Of a DNA stretch of 64,000 bases, positions 54,575-62,791 are shown piece after piece (position 1 is the first letter of the stretch; the number at the start of each line of letters is the position of its first letter). Both the position numbers and the translations under genes were made by a program. The notes beneath the pieces were generated by a model. The model ran no database searches, was not told the origin of the DNA, and saw nothing but the letters and a program-made list of their open reading frames with translations. The stretch comes from Muribaculum gordoncarteri (GTDB taxonomy: Bacteria; Bacteroidota; Bacteroidia; Bacteroidales; Muribaculaceae), in the NCBI RefSeq assembly GCF_004803695.1, contig NZ_CP039393.1, positions 2,666,001 to 2,730,000 of the forward strand. The letters run 5' to 3'.

Positions 54575-54750
54575 CGCCACCTACAGCACCTTATGCTCCC
54601 TCACACAACAAGTCGCATCATAGATAGACCTAAAAATATCAAATAAAAACATAAACAAATACATTCTCCTAATCATCCGCAGACATAAACCTACTACACC
54701 TTCAATCCGCACCCCACACGCCCGCAAAAACATCTCCGCTCCCAATACTC
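54575..54750 (+). pseudogene. Degraded copy of the EcsC-like gene's 3' part
   Basis: This stretch aligns with 52167-52365 of the EcsC-like gene with many substitutions and several deletions. Shared blocks include ACAAGTCGCATCAT (54608 vs 52199), TAAAAATATCAAA, CTCCTAATC vs CCCCTAATC, CTACTACACCTTCAA and CATCTCCGCTCCCAA vs CACCTCCGCTCCCAA. No reading frame survives. The two related stretches bracket the GH51 gene in the same orientation. Confidence 0.75.
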
Positions 54751-54811
54751 CTTAATCTTGTGAGCTTCGACATCTCTGCACCAATCCATCCGCCGATACT
54801 GATGCAACCCA

Positions 54812-54870
54812 CAAGAGGTAGCCTCTTGATATATCACCTTAACCGCGGGTGAGCGAAGCGTCACCCGTGG
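54812..54870. repeat. Dispersed hairpin repeat, copy A
   Basis: Hairpin 1 CAAGAGG-tag-CCTCTTG (54812-54828), spacer ATATATCACCTTA, hairpin 2 CCGCGGGTGA / TCACCCGTGG (54843-54870). Homology to the IS-interrupted copy C continues through ACAACCCCTGCGGTTGCAC to about 54935. Related copies: 55150-55205 and 61195-61284 with 62677-62731. Confidence 0.75.
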
Positions 54871-54995
54871 ATAGACAGCGTACCCACCCTACAACCCCTG
54901 CGGTTGCACTCCACGCACCCACATATCCCCACGCTTTCGCCCCGCGCAGCGCAGGGCGCACACCACACGCCAGCAGACCCCCGCGTTAGCGTAGA

Positions 54996-55109
54996 GCTGC
55001 GTTAGCTGCTCAATAATGTTAGGCCCGCGCAAGGTCGCCGTTAGGCGTCCGCAGCACGGGTATAAAAAAGCCATAAAAAAGAAAGAGGGCTGCGTTAGCT
55101 GCCCAATAA
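54996..55109 (+). repeat. Pair of 21-nt direct repeats
   Basis: 54996-55016 and 55089-55109 share 20 of 21 bases (core GCTGCGTTAGCTGC, then CAATAA). They lie in a GC-rich gene-free stretch with several short dyads (for example GCGCAGCGC-type). No ORF of note. Confidence 0.7.
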
Positions 55110-55149
55110 AACGCTCCACCCAATAACACCCAATTTAGCACTCACGTAT

Positions 55150-55205
55150 ATGCCGTCAGGCATTACATGTGTGAAACCGCGGGGAGCCCATAGGCCCAAC
55201 CCATG
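55150..55205. repeat. Dispersed hairpin repeat, copy B (diverged)
   Basis: Hairpin 1 ATGCC-gtca-GGCAT (55150-55163), spacer TACATGTGTGAA, then CCGCGGG (55177-55183) with ACCCATG (55199-55205) as the weaker second hairpin. The GGCATTACATGT block is shared with copy C. Confidence 0.65.
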
Positions 55206-55380
55206 CCCCGGCCGCACAGCCGCCCTACTTCCAAAATAGATAATGTATAAAAATCGCGCTGATCAGGTCGCGCTCGACGCCATAGTATATGCGTCATTAT
55301 TAGGAATAAACGATACGCTAAGCTTATCTTACTTTTTACAATAAGTCCCCTCTGTCATATTTTAACGTAAAAAGATAAAA

Positions 55381-55401
55381 ATCTCTTACCAAGAGATACT
55401 T
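55381..55401 (+). repeat. Left inverted-repeat arm of the inverton
   Basis: 21 bp, palindromic core ATCTCTTACCAAGAGAT plus ACTT; exact reverse complement of 55551-55571. Identity stops abruptly at both ends. Confidence 0.9.
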
Positions 55402-55532
55402 TAGCTCCTCACTTGATTATATTCCAATAAATTAAGGATGTACAAAATCAACAATTTGATAAAACAGTATTAAAATCGAAAAATTTATTTATAATTTTTT
55501 TGGTGAAAATGTATTGTTTTCAAAAAAATAAC

Positions 55533-55540
55533 TATCTTTG
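55533..55540 (+). promoter_or_regulatory. -7 promoter box inside the inverton
   Basis: TATCTTTG followed by CGGC, a perfect TAnnTTTG match reading towards SusC 3; no strong TTTG at -33 (TATTG lies 16 bp upstream). Confidence 0.75.
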
Positions 55541-55550
55541 CGGCAGATTT

Positions 55551-55571
55551 AAGTATCTCTTGGTAAGAGAT
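55551..55571 (-). repeat. Right inverted-repeat arm of the inverton
   Basis: 21 bp, AAGT plus palindromic core ATCTCTTGGTAAGAGAT; exact reverse complement of 55381-55401. It would lie at the very 5' end of the transcript in the ON state. Confidence 0.9.
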
Positions 55572-55677
55572 GCAAAAATTGATTTGACGATATTTAAGAG
55601 TTAACAGGCAATCGGAACTATCCGAAACAGGTTTTCGACAAGCATTTAAACGCTCTTGTCGTGTAAGGAAACGTACT

Positions 55678-55743
55678 ATGAATACTATTTCTAAGGTGAA
55701 AAAGATTGTAAAGGGGATTGTAAAATTTACAAGAAGCATTTAG
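55678..55743 (+). CDS. Possible 21-residue basic leader peptide upstream of SusC 3
   Basis: ATG at 55678 opens MNTISKVKKIVKGIVKFTRS followed by I and a TAG at 55741, 26 bp before the SusC start. It is strongly basic and amphipathic, in the roughly 220-nt leader downstream of the invertible promoter. It may be a regulatory leader ORF, or chance; no homologue is known to me. Confidence 0.35.
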   Translation: MNTISKVKKIVKGIVKFTRSI

Positions 55744-55769
55744 TTAAATATAGTAATTATTAATTGCCA

Positions 55770-58700
55770 ATGAAAAAACATCGATTCATTACGTGGCTGA
55801 CATTCCTCCTTGTTGGAATTGTAAGCCTTAGTGCGCAACAGTACTCTCTAAAGGGAGAAGTGCTGGACGAACTTGGGGACCCTCTGATAGGTGCTACCGT
55901 GAAAGTCAAGAGTGATCCTAATAATGGTGTTATGACCGACATCAACGGTCAGTTTGCCTTAAACGTGTCAAAAGGCGATGTCCTGCAGGTATCCTACATC
56001 GGATATGTCACTGTTGAACTGCCTATTACTGACCAAAACAACATCAAGATAGAGATGAAAGAGGACTCTCAGATTCTCGACGAGGTCGTTGTAGTTGGTT
56101 ACGGCACAATGCGTAAGAAGGACCTTACAGGTTCTGTTGTGCAAATCAATCCTGAAAAAATTGCCGACACCAATCCCGGTTCGGTGCAAGACCTTCTTAG
56201 AGGTACTGCCGGTCTGCAGATTGGTTACGACGCATCGGCCAAGGGTCAGAGCGCTTCAATCCAGTTGCGCGGACAGAACTCCCTCGGTACCAATGCAAGC
56301 CCTATGATCGTCCTCGACGGTATGGCATTCTACGGCGAGCTTTCTGAAATCAATCCCGACGACATCGCTCAGATCGATGTTCTCAAGGATGCCTCTTCAG
56401 CCGCCATCTACGGTGCCAAGGCTGCCGCCGGTGTAATCATCATCACCACCAAGAAAGGTAAGGAAGGAAAGCCCGTGATCAACGTGAGCGCCAACCTCGC
56501 CGTAAACACCAAGTCGGCCTATCGCGACTTCTTCGACCGCACAAACTGGGAAACCTACCGTGAGGACTGGTACAAGATGTACTACACCTACGGAATCGGC
56601 GAAGACGGCCTCTACGGCTACTACAATGCACGCGACACCAAGGCCGAAGGCAAGCCCATCCTATATCCCAAAGGCTACTTCGACAATCCCTCTCGCCTGA
56701 GCGATGCCGAGCAATCAGCTTGGATGACCAACATCGGCGCAGCCGGTTTCGGTGCTGCTGCAGGTGAATCGGCATTGGAGCTCTACGCCCGCCGTATGTC
56801 TATGGACAACGCTCCCTTGATGATGTCCAACTTCCTCGCAGGCAACTACTACGACTGGAACGACGCCGTGTTCCGCACCGGTCTTAACCAGGACTACAAT
56901 GCAAGCATCTCGGGTGCTTCGGAGCGCGTCAACTACTACATGTCTATCGGTTACATGAAAAATGAAGGTGTTGTGCGTGGTAACGACTACGACGCTTTCC
57001 GCGCAAGCTTGAAGTTGCACACTCAGGTTACCGACTGGCTCGAAGTAGGTGCACAGGTTAACTTCCAGAACCGTTCCGACGGCGACATGCAGGTATCGCT
57101 CGGCTCCAACTACTGGGACGCCAACATGCTCCGCAACTCTCCCTACGCAGGCATGTACACCGAGGACGGTAGCTACAACCAGTATCCTATGACAGGTTTT
57201 GCTGCCAACGGTGCCGGTTACAACTACTTCTTCGACAATCAGTACTACGACCTCGACCGCGGTTACACCGTGTTGAACTCAATCTTCAACGTGAAGGTCA
57301 ACCTTCCCCTTGGATTCTCCTATCAGTTCAACATCACCCCGCGCATGCAGTGGTACCACGACTACTATCACATGTCGGCCGACCTCCCCGGAGCATCGCC
57401 CGCCGACCGAGGTGTTAACCGTAGCAACTCCAAGAACTTCGACTGGAACCTAAACAACACCCTTATCTGGGACCGCACAATCGCCGACATCCACCGCTTT
57501 ACTGTAACTCTCGTTCAGGAAGCTGAGGACCACAAGTACTGGAGCGACAACATCTACGCCCGCAACATCACGCCCACCGATGTGCTCGGATTCCACTACA
57601 CTGCCGGCGGCAACAAGGAACAAAGCTCCTTCAGCACCTACGACAGCCACTACACCGCAGCATCTTATCTCGGTCGCGTATTCTACAGCTACGACAACCG
57701 CTACATGATCACCGGTACATTCCGTCGCGACGGTTACTCGGGATTCGGTGCCAACCATCCTTGGGGTAACTTCGGTTCGGTTGGTCTTGGTTGGAACTTC
57801 TCCGAGGAAAAATTCATGGAGAATACCCGCGACTGGCTCGACAATGCCAAGCTGCGCCTCTCTTGGGGTACCAACGGTAACCGCGAGTTTGGCGATGTCT
57901 ACAAGACCCTTGCCAACCTTACTCTCGGAAGCCCCATGGCCTACCTCGACAAGAGCGGAAAGCCCGTCATCGTCAACACCCTTTCTATGAGCCGACTCGG
58001 TGCTCCCGACCTCGTTTGGGAAAAGACTCACGCCTACAATGTCGGTCTTGACTTCTCGATTCTGAACTACCGACTCACCGGTAGCCTCGACTTCTACCAC
58101 AAGATCACCAAGGACATGATCATGTCGCAGCGTCTGCCCTCGTTCACCGGATTCAGCTCTATCGCTGCCAACCTCGGTGAAGTGCAGAACACCGGTTTTG
58201 AGTTCTCGCTCAACTCGACCAACATCAAGAACCGCGACTTAGTGTGGAACACCTCTGTAGGCTTCTCCTACAACAAGAACCGCATCAAGCACCTCTACTA
58301 CGACTACGACGAGAACGGTGTTGAGCGCGACGACACTTCCAACGGCTGGTACATCAACCATCCTATCGGTGAAATCTGGTACTACGAAACCGACGGCGTT
58401 TGGCAGAACACTCCCGAGGACATCGCTGCCGCCGCACTCGTAGGTCAGGTACCCGGTGATATCAAGGTTAAGAACAACTACACCGACGACGACAAGATCC
58501 TCGACGACGGAACCCGCATCCCCGTTTACAACGACAACGATAAGGTTTACCTCGGCACTACCGCTCCTCCCATCTACTGGAACATGCGCAACGAGTTCAC
58601 CCTCTGGAACGACCTTACAATCTCCTTCTCGCTCTACTCCTACATGGGCCACAAGAGCCTTGCAGGATACTGGCTCAACAGCGACAACGGAGGTTCGGTT

Positions 58701-59030
58701 GTCACCAACGGTTTCAACGTGCCCGCCAAGAAGTACTGGACTCCCGACAATCCCACCAACGACTACGGTCGTCTTGAGGCAAAGGGTCCCAACACCGGTC
58801 TTTCAGGAGGCGTAAGCAAGCTCTACAACCGCAACTTCGTTCGTCTTGACAACATAACTGTCGGATACACAATTCCTCAGAAGTGGACTCGCCAGTGGGC
58901 TATCGAGAAACTCCGCATCACTGCAAGCTGCAACAACGTTTGCACAATCTCAGGATGGGAGTATGGCGACCCCGAAACAGGCGGTCTTGCAACCCGTAAG
59001 TTCAACTTCGGCCTTAACATCACACTTTAA
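55770..59030 (+). CDS. SusC-like TonB-dependent transporter 3 (phase-variable candidate)
   Basis: 1086 residues from MKKHRFITWLTFLL at 55770 (an in-frame TTG lies two codons upstream). Signal peptide ending VSLSAQ, CarboxypepD_reg-like domain (YSLKGEVLDELGDPLIGATVKVK), canonical TonB box DEVVVVGYGTMRKKDLTG, plug with GAKAAAGVIIITTKKG and a barrel ending KFNFGLNITL. It has no neighbouring hydrolase, sigma factor or HTCS; transcription should depend on the promoter within the invertible element 200 bp upstream. Substrate unknown. Confidence 0.95.
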   Translation: MKKHRFITWLTFLLVGIVSLSAQQYSLKGEVLDELGDPLIGATVKVKSDPNNGVMTDINGQFALNVSKGDVLQVSYIGYVTVELPITDQNNIKIEMKEDSQILDEVVVVGYGTMRKKDLTGSVVQINPEKIADTNPGSVQDLLRGTAGLQIGYDASAKGQSASIQLRGQNSLGTNASPMIVLDGMAFYGELSEINPDDIAQIDVLKDASSAAIYGAKAAAGVIIITTKKGKEGKPVINVSANLAVNTKSAYRDFFDRTNWETYREDWYKMYYTYGIGEDGLYGYYNARDTKAEGKPILYPKGYFDNPSRLSDAEQSAWMTNIGAAGFGAAAGESALELYARRMSMDNAPLMMSNFLAGNYYDWNDAVFRTGLNQDYNASISGASERVNYYMSIGYMKNEGVVRGNDYDAFRASLKLHTQVTDWLEVGAQVNFQNRSDGDMQVSLGSNYWDANMLRNSPYAGMYTEDGSYNQYPMTGFAANGAGYNYFFDNQYYDLDRGYTVLNSIFNVKVNLPLGFSYQFNITPRMQWYHDYYHMSADLPGASPADRGVNRSNSKNFDWNLNNTLIWDRTIADIHRFTVTLVQEAEDHKYWSDNIYARNITPTDVLGFHYTAGGNKEQSSFSTYDSHYTAASYLGRVFYSYDNRYMITGTFRRDGYSGFGANHPWGNFGSVGLGWNFSEEKFMENTRDWLDNAKLRLSWGTNGNREFGDVYKTLANLTLGSPMAYLDKSGKPVIVNTLSMSRLGAPDLVWEKTHAYNVGLDFSILNYRLTGSLDFYHKITKDMIMSQRLPSFTGFSSIAANLGEVQNTGFEFSLNSTNIKNRDLVWNTSVGFSYNKNRIKHLYYDYDENGVERDDTSNGWYINHPIGEIWYYETDGVWQNTPEDIAAAALVGQVPGDIKVKNNYTDDDKILDDGTRIPVYNDNDKVYLGTTAPPIYWNMRNEFTLWNDLTISFSLYSYMGHKSLAGYWLNSDNGGSVVTNGFNVPAKKYWTPDNPTNDYGRLEAKGPNTGLSGGVSKLYNRNFVRLDNITVGYTIPQKWTRQWAIEKLRITASCNNVCTISGWEYGDPETGGLATRKFNFGLNITL

Positions 59031-59078
59031 TCCCGACTACAGTAACTTAGATAAACATTTTATCAATAAAACAACAAC

Positions 59079-61097
59079 ATGAAATTCATAAACAACAACA
59101 TAATCAAGTGCTTGGCCGGTGTCGCCTCATTGACTGCGCTTGCCGGTTGCTCCGACTCATTCCTGGAGCAGGACCCCCTGTCGTTCTATGAGCCCACGAC
59201 AACCTACAACACCGAGGCCGGACTTAAGTCGGCGCTCGCCCGCTGCGACTTGTCCTACAAGGAAATGCTCATGGACGGTAACGGCAACATGCTCCCCATC
59301 GCATCCACCTATTTCATGTCCGATATAGGCCTGTATGCCAAGACCGATGCCGGCGGCGGTATAATGGACGATATCGCCAACAAGATTACACCCACCTCCG
59401 GTATGGCAACTCACGGCGACTCCAACTCAATGATTGGATTCTACAACCGCTCTTGCGACGGTATCAAGTATGCCAACACCGTGTTGACCTACATCGACGG
59501 TGTAACATCGCTCGACGAGGTAACTCGCGACGCCTACAAGGGCCGCGCCTACTTCCACCGCGCCTACAAGTACTATCACATGGTGCTCCTCTTTGGCGAC
59601 ATACCCTTGATCACCAAAATCATCCAGGTGCCCAAGCAGAACTACAAGTCGACCAGCAAGCAGGCCATCTTCGAGATGCTTGTTCACGACCTCGAGTTTG
59701 CCGTGAAGCATGTGCCCTCGATGAAGGATATGCCCAACTACGGCGAGGTAAACCAGGAAGCTTGTATGCAGCTCCTCATTAAGTGCTACCTCACTGTAGG
59801 TGAATACGCCAAGGCCGAAGCCATGGCAACCGACCTCATCGAGAACCACGGACTCGCCCTCATGGAGCAGCCCTTCGGTACATTCGTGCCCTCAGGCAAC
59901 CCCAACACTTGGGAAGTATCGCGTAACGTAGTTTGGGACCTCCATCGCGGTGAAAACGTGGCAATCCCCGCCAACACCGAAACCATCCTCCCCATCCTCA
60001 ACTTCAACGCCCAGAACTTCACCTACTATCCCACAATGCGCGCCACCGAAGTACACTGGTCCAACGGCGACATCCTCGACCCCCACGGACTCGGTTCGCC
60101 CACCTACAACTTCGCACGCAACCGCTCCGAGTATGACGACAATCTCGACTGGCTCCGCGTGCTCGGCCGTGGCATCGGTTGCTTCCGCACATCCAAGTAC
60201 TACAACCGCGAGTTGTGGATGTACGACGGCGAGCTCGACGAGCAGGACCTCCGTCACAACCGTCAGATGGGTAACTGGGTTGAAATGACCGACATCCGCT
60301 ACAACCGTCCCAACTCCGACTTCAAGGGCGAGAACATGCGCCTCTACGCCGATGAGGACTACTACAACGACAAGGGCGAGCTCGTTGTCGCTGCAGGTCA
60401 GCTCCTTTGCAAGGACACAATCCGCAGCTGGTATCCCATTCCCTTGTATAAGATCTATGTCCTCGACCAGAGCGCATCAGGCAACATGGGAGCCGACCAG
60501 TTCAACGGTGCCACCAAAGGTGCCAACTGCTCTAATGGCAACATGTACCTCTTCCGCCTTGCCGAAACCTACCTCCTCCGCGCCGAAGCACGCTTCTATC
60601 AGGGCAACGCCTCAGGAGCAGCTCAGGATGTAAACAAGGTGCGCGCACGCGCCAACGCCAAGAAGATGTTCACCACCGTGACAATCGGCGACATCCTCGA
60701 CGAACGCGCTCGCGAGCTCTATCTCGAAGAGTGGCGCCAGCCCGAAATGACCCGTATCTCATGGTGTCTTGCACGCAGTGGCCAGCCCGACGAATGGGGC
60801 GAAACCTACGACCTCAACACTTGGGACAAGCAGAGCGGCACCGACCTTTCGGGAGGTAGCTACTGGTTCAAGCGCTGCACACGCTACAGCCTCTTCAACC
60901 ATGGCCAGATTGTGTCAAAGGTAATCCTCAACTACCAGCTCGACAAGCGCAACCTCTTCTGGCCCGTTCCCAACTCCGTGATCACTGCCAACTTCGGAGC
61001 GCCCCTCCGTCAGAACTACGGTTACGACGGATACGACGAATCAGTTGAAATGTGGACCAACTGGGAAGACGCAGTCGCCGACGAAGACGTAGTATAA
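59079..61097 (+). CDS. SusD-like surface lipoprotein 3
   Basis: 672 residues, longer than the two PUL SusD proteins. Lipobox ALAGC (Cys24). SusD hallmarks include RAYFHRAYKYYHMVLLFGDIPL, LAETYLLRAEARFYQGNAS and DILDERARELYLEEWRQPEM. C-terminal WPVPNSVITANFGAPLRQNYGY. Forms the lid of SusC 3; terminator at 61122-61159. Confidence 0.95.
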   Translation: MKFINNNIIKCLAGVASLTALAGCSDSFLEQDPLSFYEPTTTYNTEAGLKSALARCDLSYKEMLMDGNGNMLPIASTYFMSDIGLYAKTDAGGGIMDDIANKITPTSGMATHGDSNSMIGFYNRSCDGIKYANTVLTYIDGVTSLDEVTRDAYKGRAYFHRAYKYYHMVLLFGDIPLITKIIQVPKQNYKSTSKQAIFEMLVHDLEFAVKHVPSMKDMPNYGEVNQEACMQLLIKCYLTVGEYAKAEAMATDLIENHGLALMEQPFGTFVPSGNPNTWEVSRNVVWDLHRGENVAIPANTETILPILNFNAQNFTYYPTMRATEVHWSNGDILDPHGLGSPTYNFARNRSEYDDNLDWLRVLGRGIGCFRTSKYYNRELWMYDGELDEQDLRHNRQMGNWVEMTDIRYNRPNSDFKGENMRLYADEDYYNDKGELVVAAGQLLCKDTIRSWYPIPLYKIYVLDQSASGNMGADQFNGATKGANCSNGNMYLFRLAETYLLRAEARFYQGNASGAAQDVNKVRARANAKKMFTTVTIGDILDERARELYLEEWRQPEMTRISWCLARSGQPDEWGETYDLNTWDKQSGTDLSGGSYWFKRCTRYSLFNHGQIVSKVILNYQLDKRNLFWPVPNSVITANFGAPLRQNYGYDGYDESVEMWTNWEDAVADEDVV

Positions 61098-61121
61098 ACA
61101 CCCACTCTCCAACACCCTACC

Positions 61122-61159
61122 GGCGGGGACGGCCAATCGGCCGCCCCCGCCTCCTTTTT
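61122..61159 (+). terminator. Terminator of the SusC3-SusD3 operon
   Basis: GGCGGGG-ac-GGCC pairs with GGCC-g-CCCCGCC, loop AATC, followed by TCCTTTTTC. Confidence 0.85.
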
Positions 61160-61194
61160 CCCACCCTCGCTCCCACTCCCCGCAACCCTGCATT

Positions 61195-61284
61195 ATGTCG
61201 AAGGCATTACATGTACTTAACCGCGGGTTGGCCGCAGGCCTACCCGTGGAAAGGCCCGCACCCACAAACCACAACCCCTTGCGG
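61195..61284. repeat. Dispersed hairpin repeat, copy C, left part (interrupted by IS)
   Basis: Hairpin 1 ATGTC-gaa-GGCAT (61195-61207), spacer TACATGTACTTAA, hairpin 2 (61221-61249) with outer arms CCGCGGGT / ACCCGTGG and inner arms GGCC / GGCC. It runs into ACAACCCCTTGCGG, where the IS is inserted; the remainder resumes at 62677. Confidence 0.75.
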
Positions 61285-62667
61285 TTCTAGTGGTCGGAAG
61301 AGGTTTGTAACGATAGTATTTTGATTTTTAGATTATTGACCTCTGATTTCATTGATTTTACTTGAGCCTCAAGTCTTTTTATCGTTTCTGTCTGATATCT
61401 AATCAATTCTGTCATGATGGCCTGTTTGGCTATGCGTGGCCCCATATTATGGGCAATGGAATATATTTTAACCAGCAGGGCGACAATCAGGGTCATATAC
61501 AGCATTACCTGTATTCCGTGTACATTTGTTGATATAAAATGTGAAAAGCTCAGATCCTGTTTGAGAAATTTAAAGAATACCTCAATATCCCAGCGCCTTC
61601 GGTAATATTGGACAATTTCGATGGCATCTTTCTCAAAGTTATTGGTAATCAAGACCATCTCGTCATCATAGTGTCGGGCGTGGCGTCTGGTGTTTCGTGG
61701 AGATTCCGGACGCGGTGTCTTGAATCTAACCCGTATAATCCTGTAAAGGCATGAGGTATCCCATTTGTCGGATTGTTTGGCTCTGAGATAACCCTTGTCA
61801 TCCGCGGTCACTACCACTTCATTGTCTGCCAGCACAGAGTCTTCGGGCAACATCGTTTCTACGGGTTGTGTGCAGCGGTTTAGGTTGAGCCTCCCGACGA
61901 AGAAGGCCCGGTTCTGTTTTGTCAGTTTCGCGATACATTTGAAATCATCCACATCCTTCAAGCCTCTGTCAAAGACATATCCATTCGACATCCCCGCCCT
62001 TTTACGCAGACATTGTGCCACAGTCTTGCTTATCGGGGCATTGTCGGCAGAATATGTCCTTTCTGTAAAGACATTGGCCGCCACAACGTTGAGTCCGTTA
62101 TAAGCCATGGTGTACTTGAGTTGTCTCCGGTCTGAAGATGTATTTTTTGTCATGCCGGTAGAGAAACCCTCCACAAGTTTGTTTGAGGTCTCGGCGACCA
62201 TGGTGCTGTCAACGCGTATTATTTGCATGTCATCCAGTACAGCATCGGGTACATACTTAAGATATTTGGAGCATATCAGTGCATATGCCTCTTTGAAAAA
62301 ATCTATATTTATCCTGGTCAGCCGCTCGCTGAAAGATGAATGAACCACCACTGTGCGCTTGCTGTCAGAGGTGCCATTTGTGTCCGTCATCAGCGGGATG
62401 CCATTTTTTATCGATATAATCCTTTGACTGACCTGAGATGAAGACAGCATTGCAAATATGCAGTCGTCCATCATGTCTACTCCACGTAATTTTTTTGCTT
62501 TGTAATCGACCTTTGTTTTGGCCGCTATCTCTGAGATTTTATCGTATGGGAGGTTTTTTATCACCCCGATGGCTGTTACATTATCTTTTGGGTGCTGTGT
62601 AGTCATATCTGTTTTTTTGATATAACAACCAGGCTCGACTTTTTGCTGTGTCTTCCGACCACTAGAA
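61285..62667 (-). mobile_element. IS4-family insertion sequence, 1383 bp
   Basis: Perfect 17-bp terminal inverted repeats: TTCTAGTGGTCGGAAGA at 61285-61301 and its complement at 62651-62667. Flanked by a 9-bp direct repeat CCCTTGCGG (61276-61284 and 62668-62676), the target duplication. One transposase gene on the minus strand fills the element. The perfect ends and intact gene suggest recent insertion. Confidence 0.93.
61287..62606 (-). CDS. IS4-family transposase
   Basis: 439 residues, apparently intact. DDE catalytic triad: first Asp in IIRVDSTMVAETSN, second Asp in YVFDRGLKDVDDF, Glu in the YRRRWDIEVFFKFLKQ block, which is the Y-(2)-R-(3)-E-(6)-K signature of IS4. A coiled C-terminal tail (ETIKRLEAQVKSMKSEVNNL) follows. 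The last five codons, including the TAG stop, lie inside the terminal inverted repeat, so the C-terminus SSDH is encoded by the IS end itself. Confidence 0.95.
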   Translation of the reverse strand: MTTQHPKDNVTAIGVIKNLPYDKISEIAAKTKVDYKAKKLRGVDMMDDCIFAMLSSSQVSQRIISIKNGIPLMTDTNGTSDSKRTVVVHSSFSERLTRINIDFFKEAYALICSKYLKYVPDAVLDDMQIIRVDSTMVAETSNKLVEGFSTGMTKNTSSDRRQLKYTMAYNGLNVVAANVFTERTYSADNAPISKTVAQCLRKRAGMSNGYVFDRGLKDVDDFKCIAKLTKQNRAFFVGRLNLNRCTQPVETMLPEDSVLADNEVVVTADDKGYLRAKQSDKWDTSCLYRIIRVRFKTPRPESPRNTRRHARHYDDEMVLITNNFEKDAIEIVQYYRRRWDIEVFFKFLKQDLSFSHFISTNVHGIQVMLYMTLIVALLVKIYSIAHNMGPRIAKQAIMTELIRYQTETIKRLEAQVKSMKSEVNNLKIKILSLQTSSDH

Positions 62668-62676
62668 CCCTTGCGG

Positions 62677-62731
62677 GTTGCACAACACCACCCACACCCC
62701 CCCCATACCCATCGCTTCGCGACATTATGGG
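62677..62731. repeat. Dispersed hairpin repeat, copy C, right part
   Basis: Continues the interrupted repeat (GTTGCACAACACCACCC) and ends in a hairpin CCCCATA ... TATGGGG (62700-62731) with inner TCGC-ttc-GCGA. Copy A has the corresponding GTTGCACTCCACGCACCC at 54903. Confidence 0.65.
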
Positions 62732-62754
62732 GTGAAATCCGCCCTTTCCCGATA

Positions 62755-62762
62755 TTATATTT
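62755..62762 (+). promoter_or_regulatory. -7 promoter box for the last gene
   Basis: TATATTTG followed by CAG, 29 bp before the ATG at 62792. Confidence 0.65.
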
Positions 62763-62791
62763 GCAGAAAAAAATTTTTAATCCGTAAAACT

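Larger units (their letters stand above)
55381..55571 (+). other. Predicted invertible promoter element (inverton)
   Basis: Perfect 21-bp inverted repeats at 55381-55401 and 55551-55571 flank a 149-bp AT-rich segment. Each arm contains a palindromic core (ATCTCTT-acc-AAGAGAT on the left, its complement on the right). The segment carries a TATCTTTG promoter 11 bp inside the right arm, pointing to the SusC gene at 55770 (ON orientation as drawn). Inversion would turn the promoter towards the gene-free region. No recombinase gene is present in the window. Confidence 0.85.

Noticed and set aside
55485-55739. 84-codon minus-strand frame across the inverton
   Set aside because: AT-rich chance frame overlapping the promoter and the right repeat arm; no supporting signal.
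61285-61290. IS boundary at CTAG instead of TTCTAG
   Set aside because: Only the boundary at 61285/62667 gives both symmetrical 17-bp ends and an exact 9-bp direct repeat immediately adjacent.
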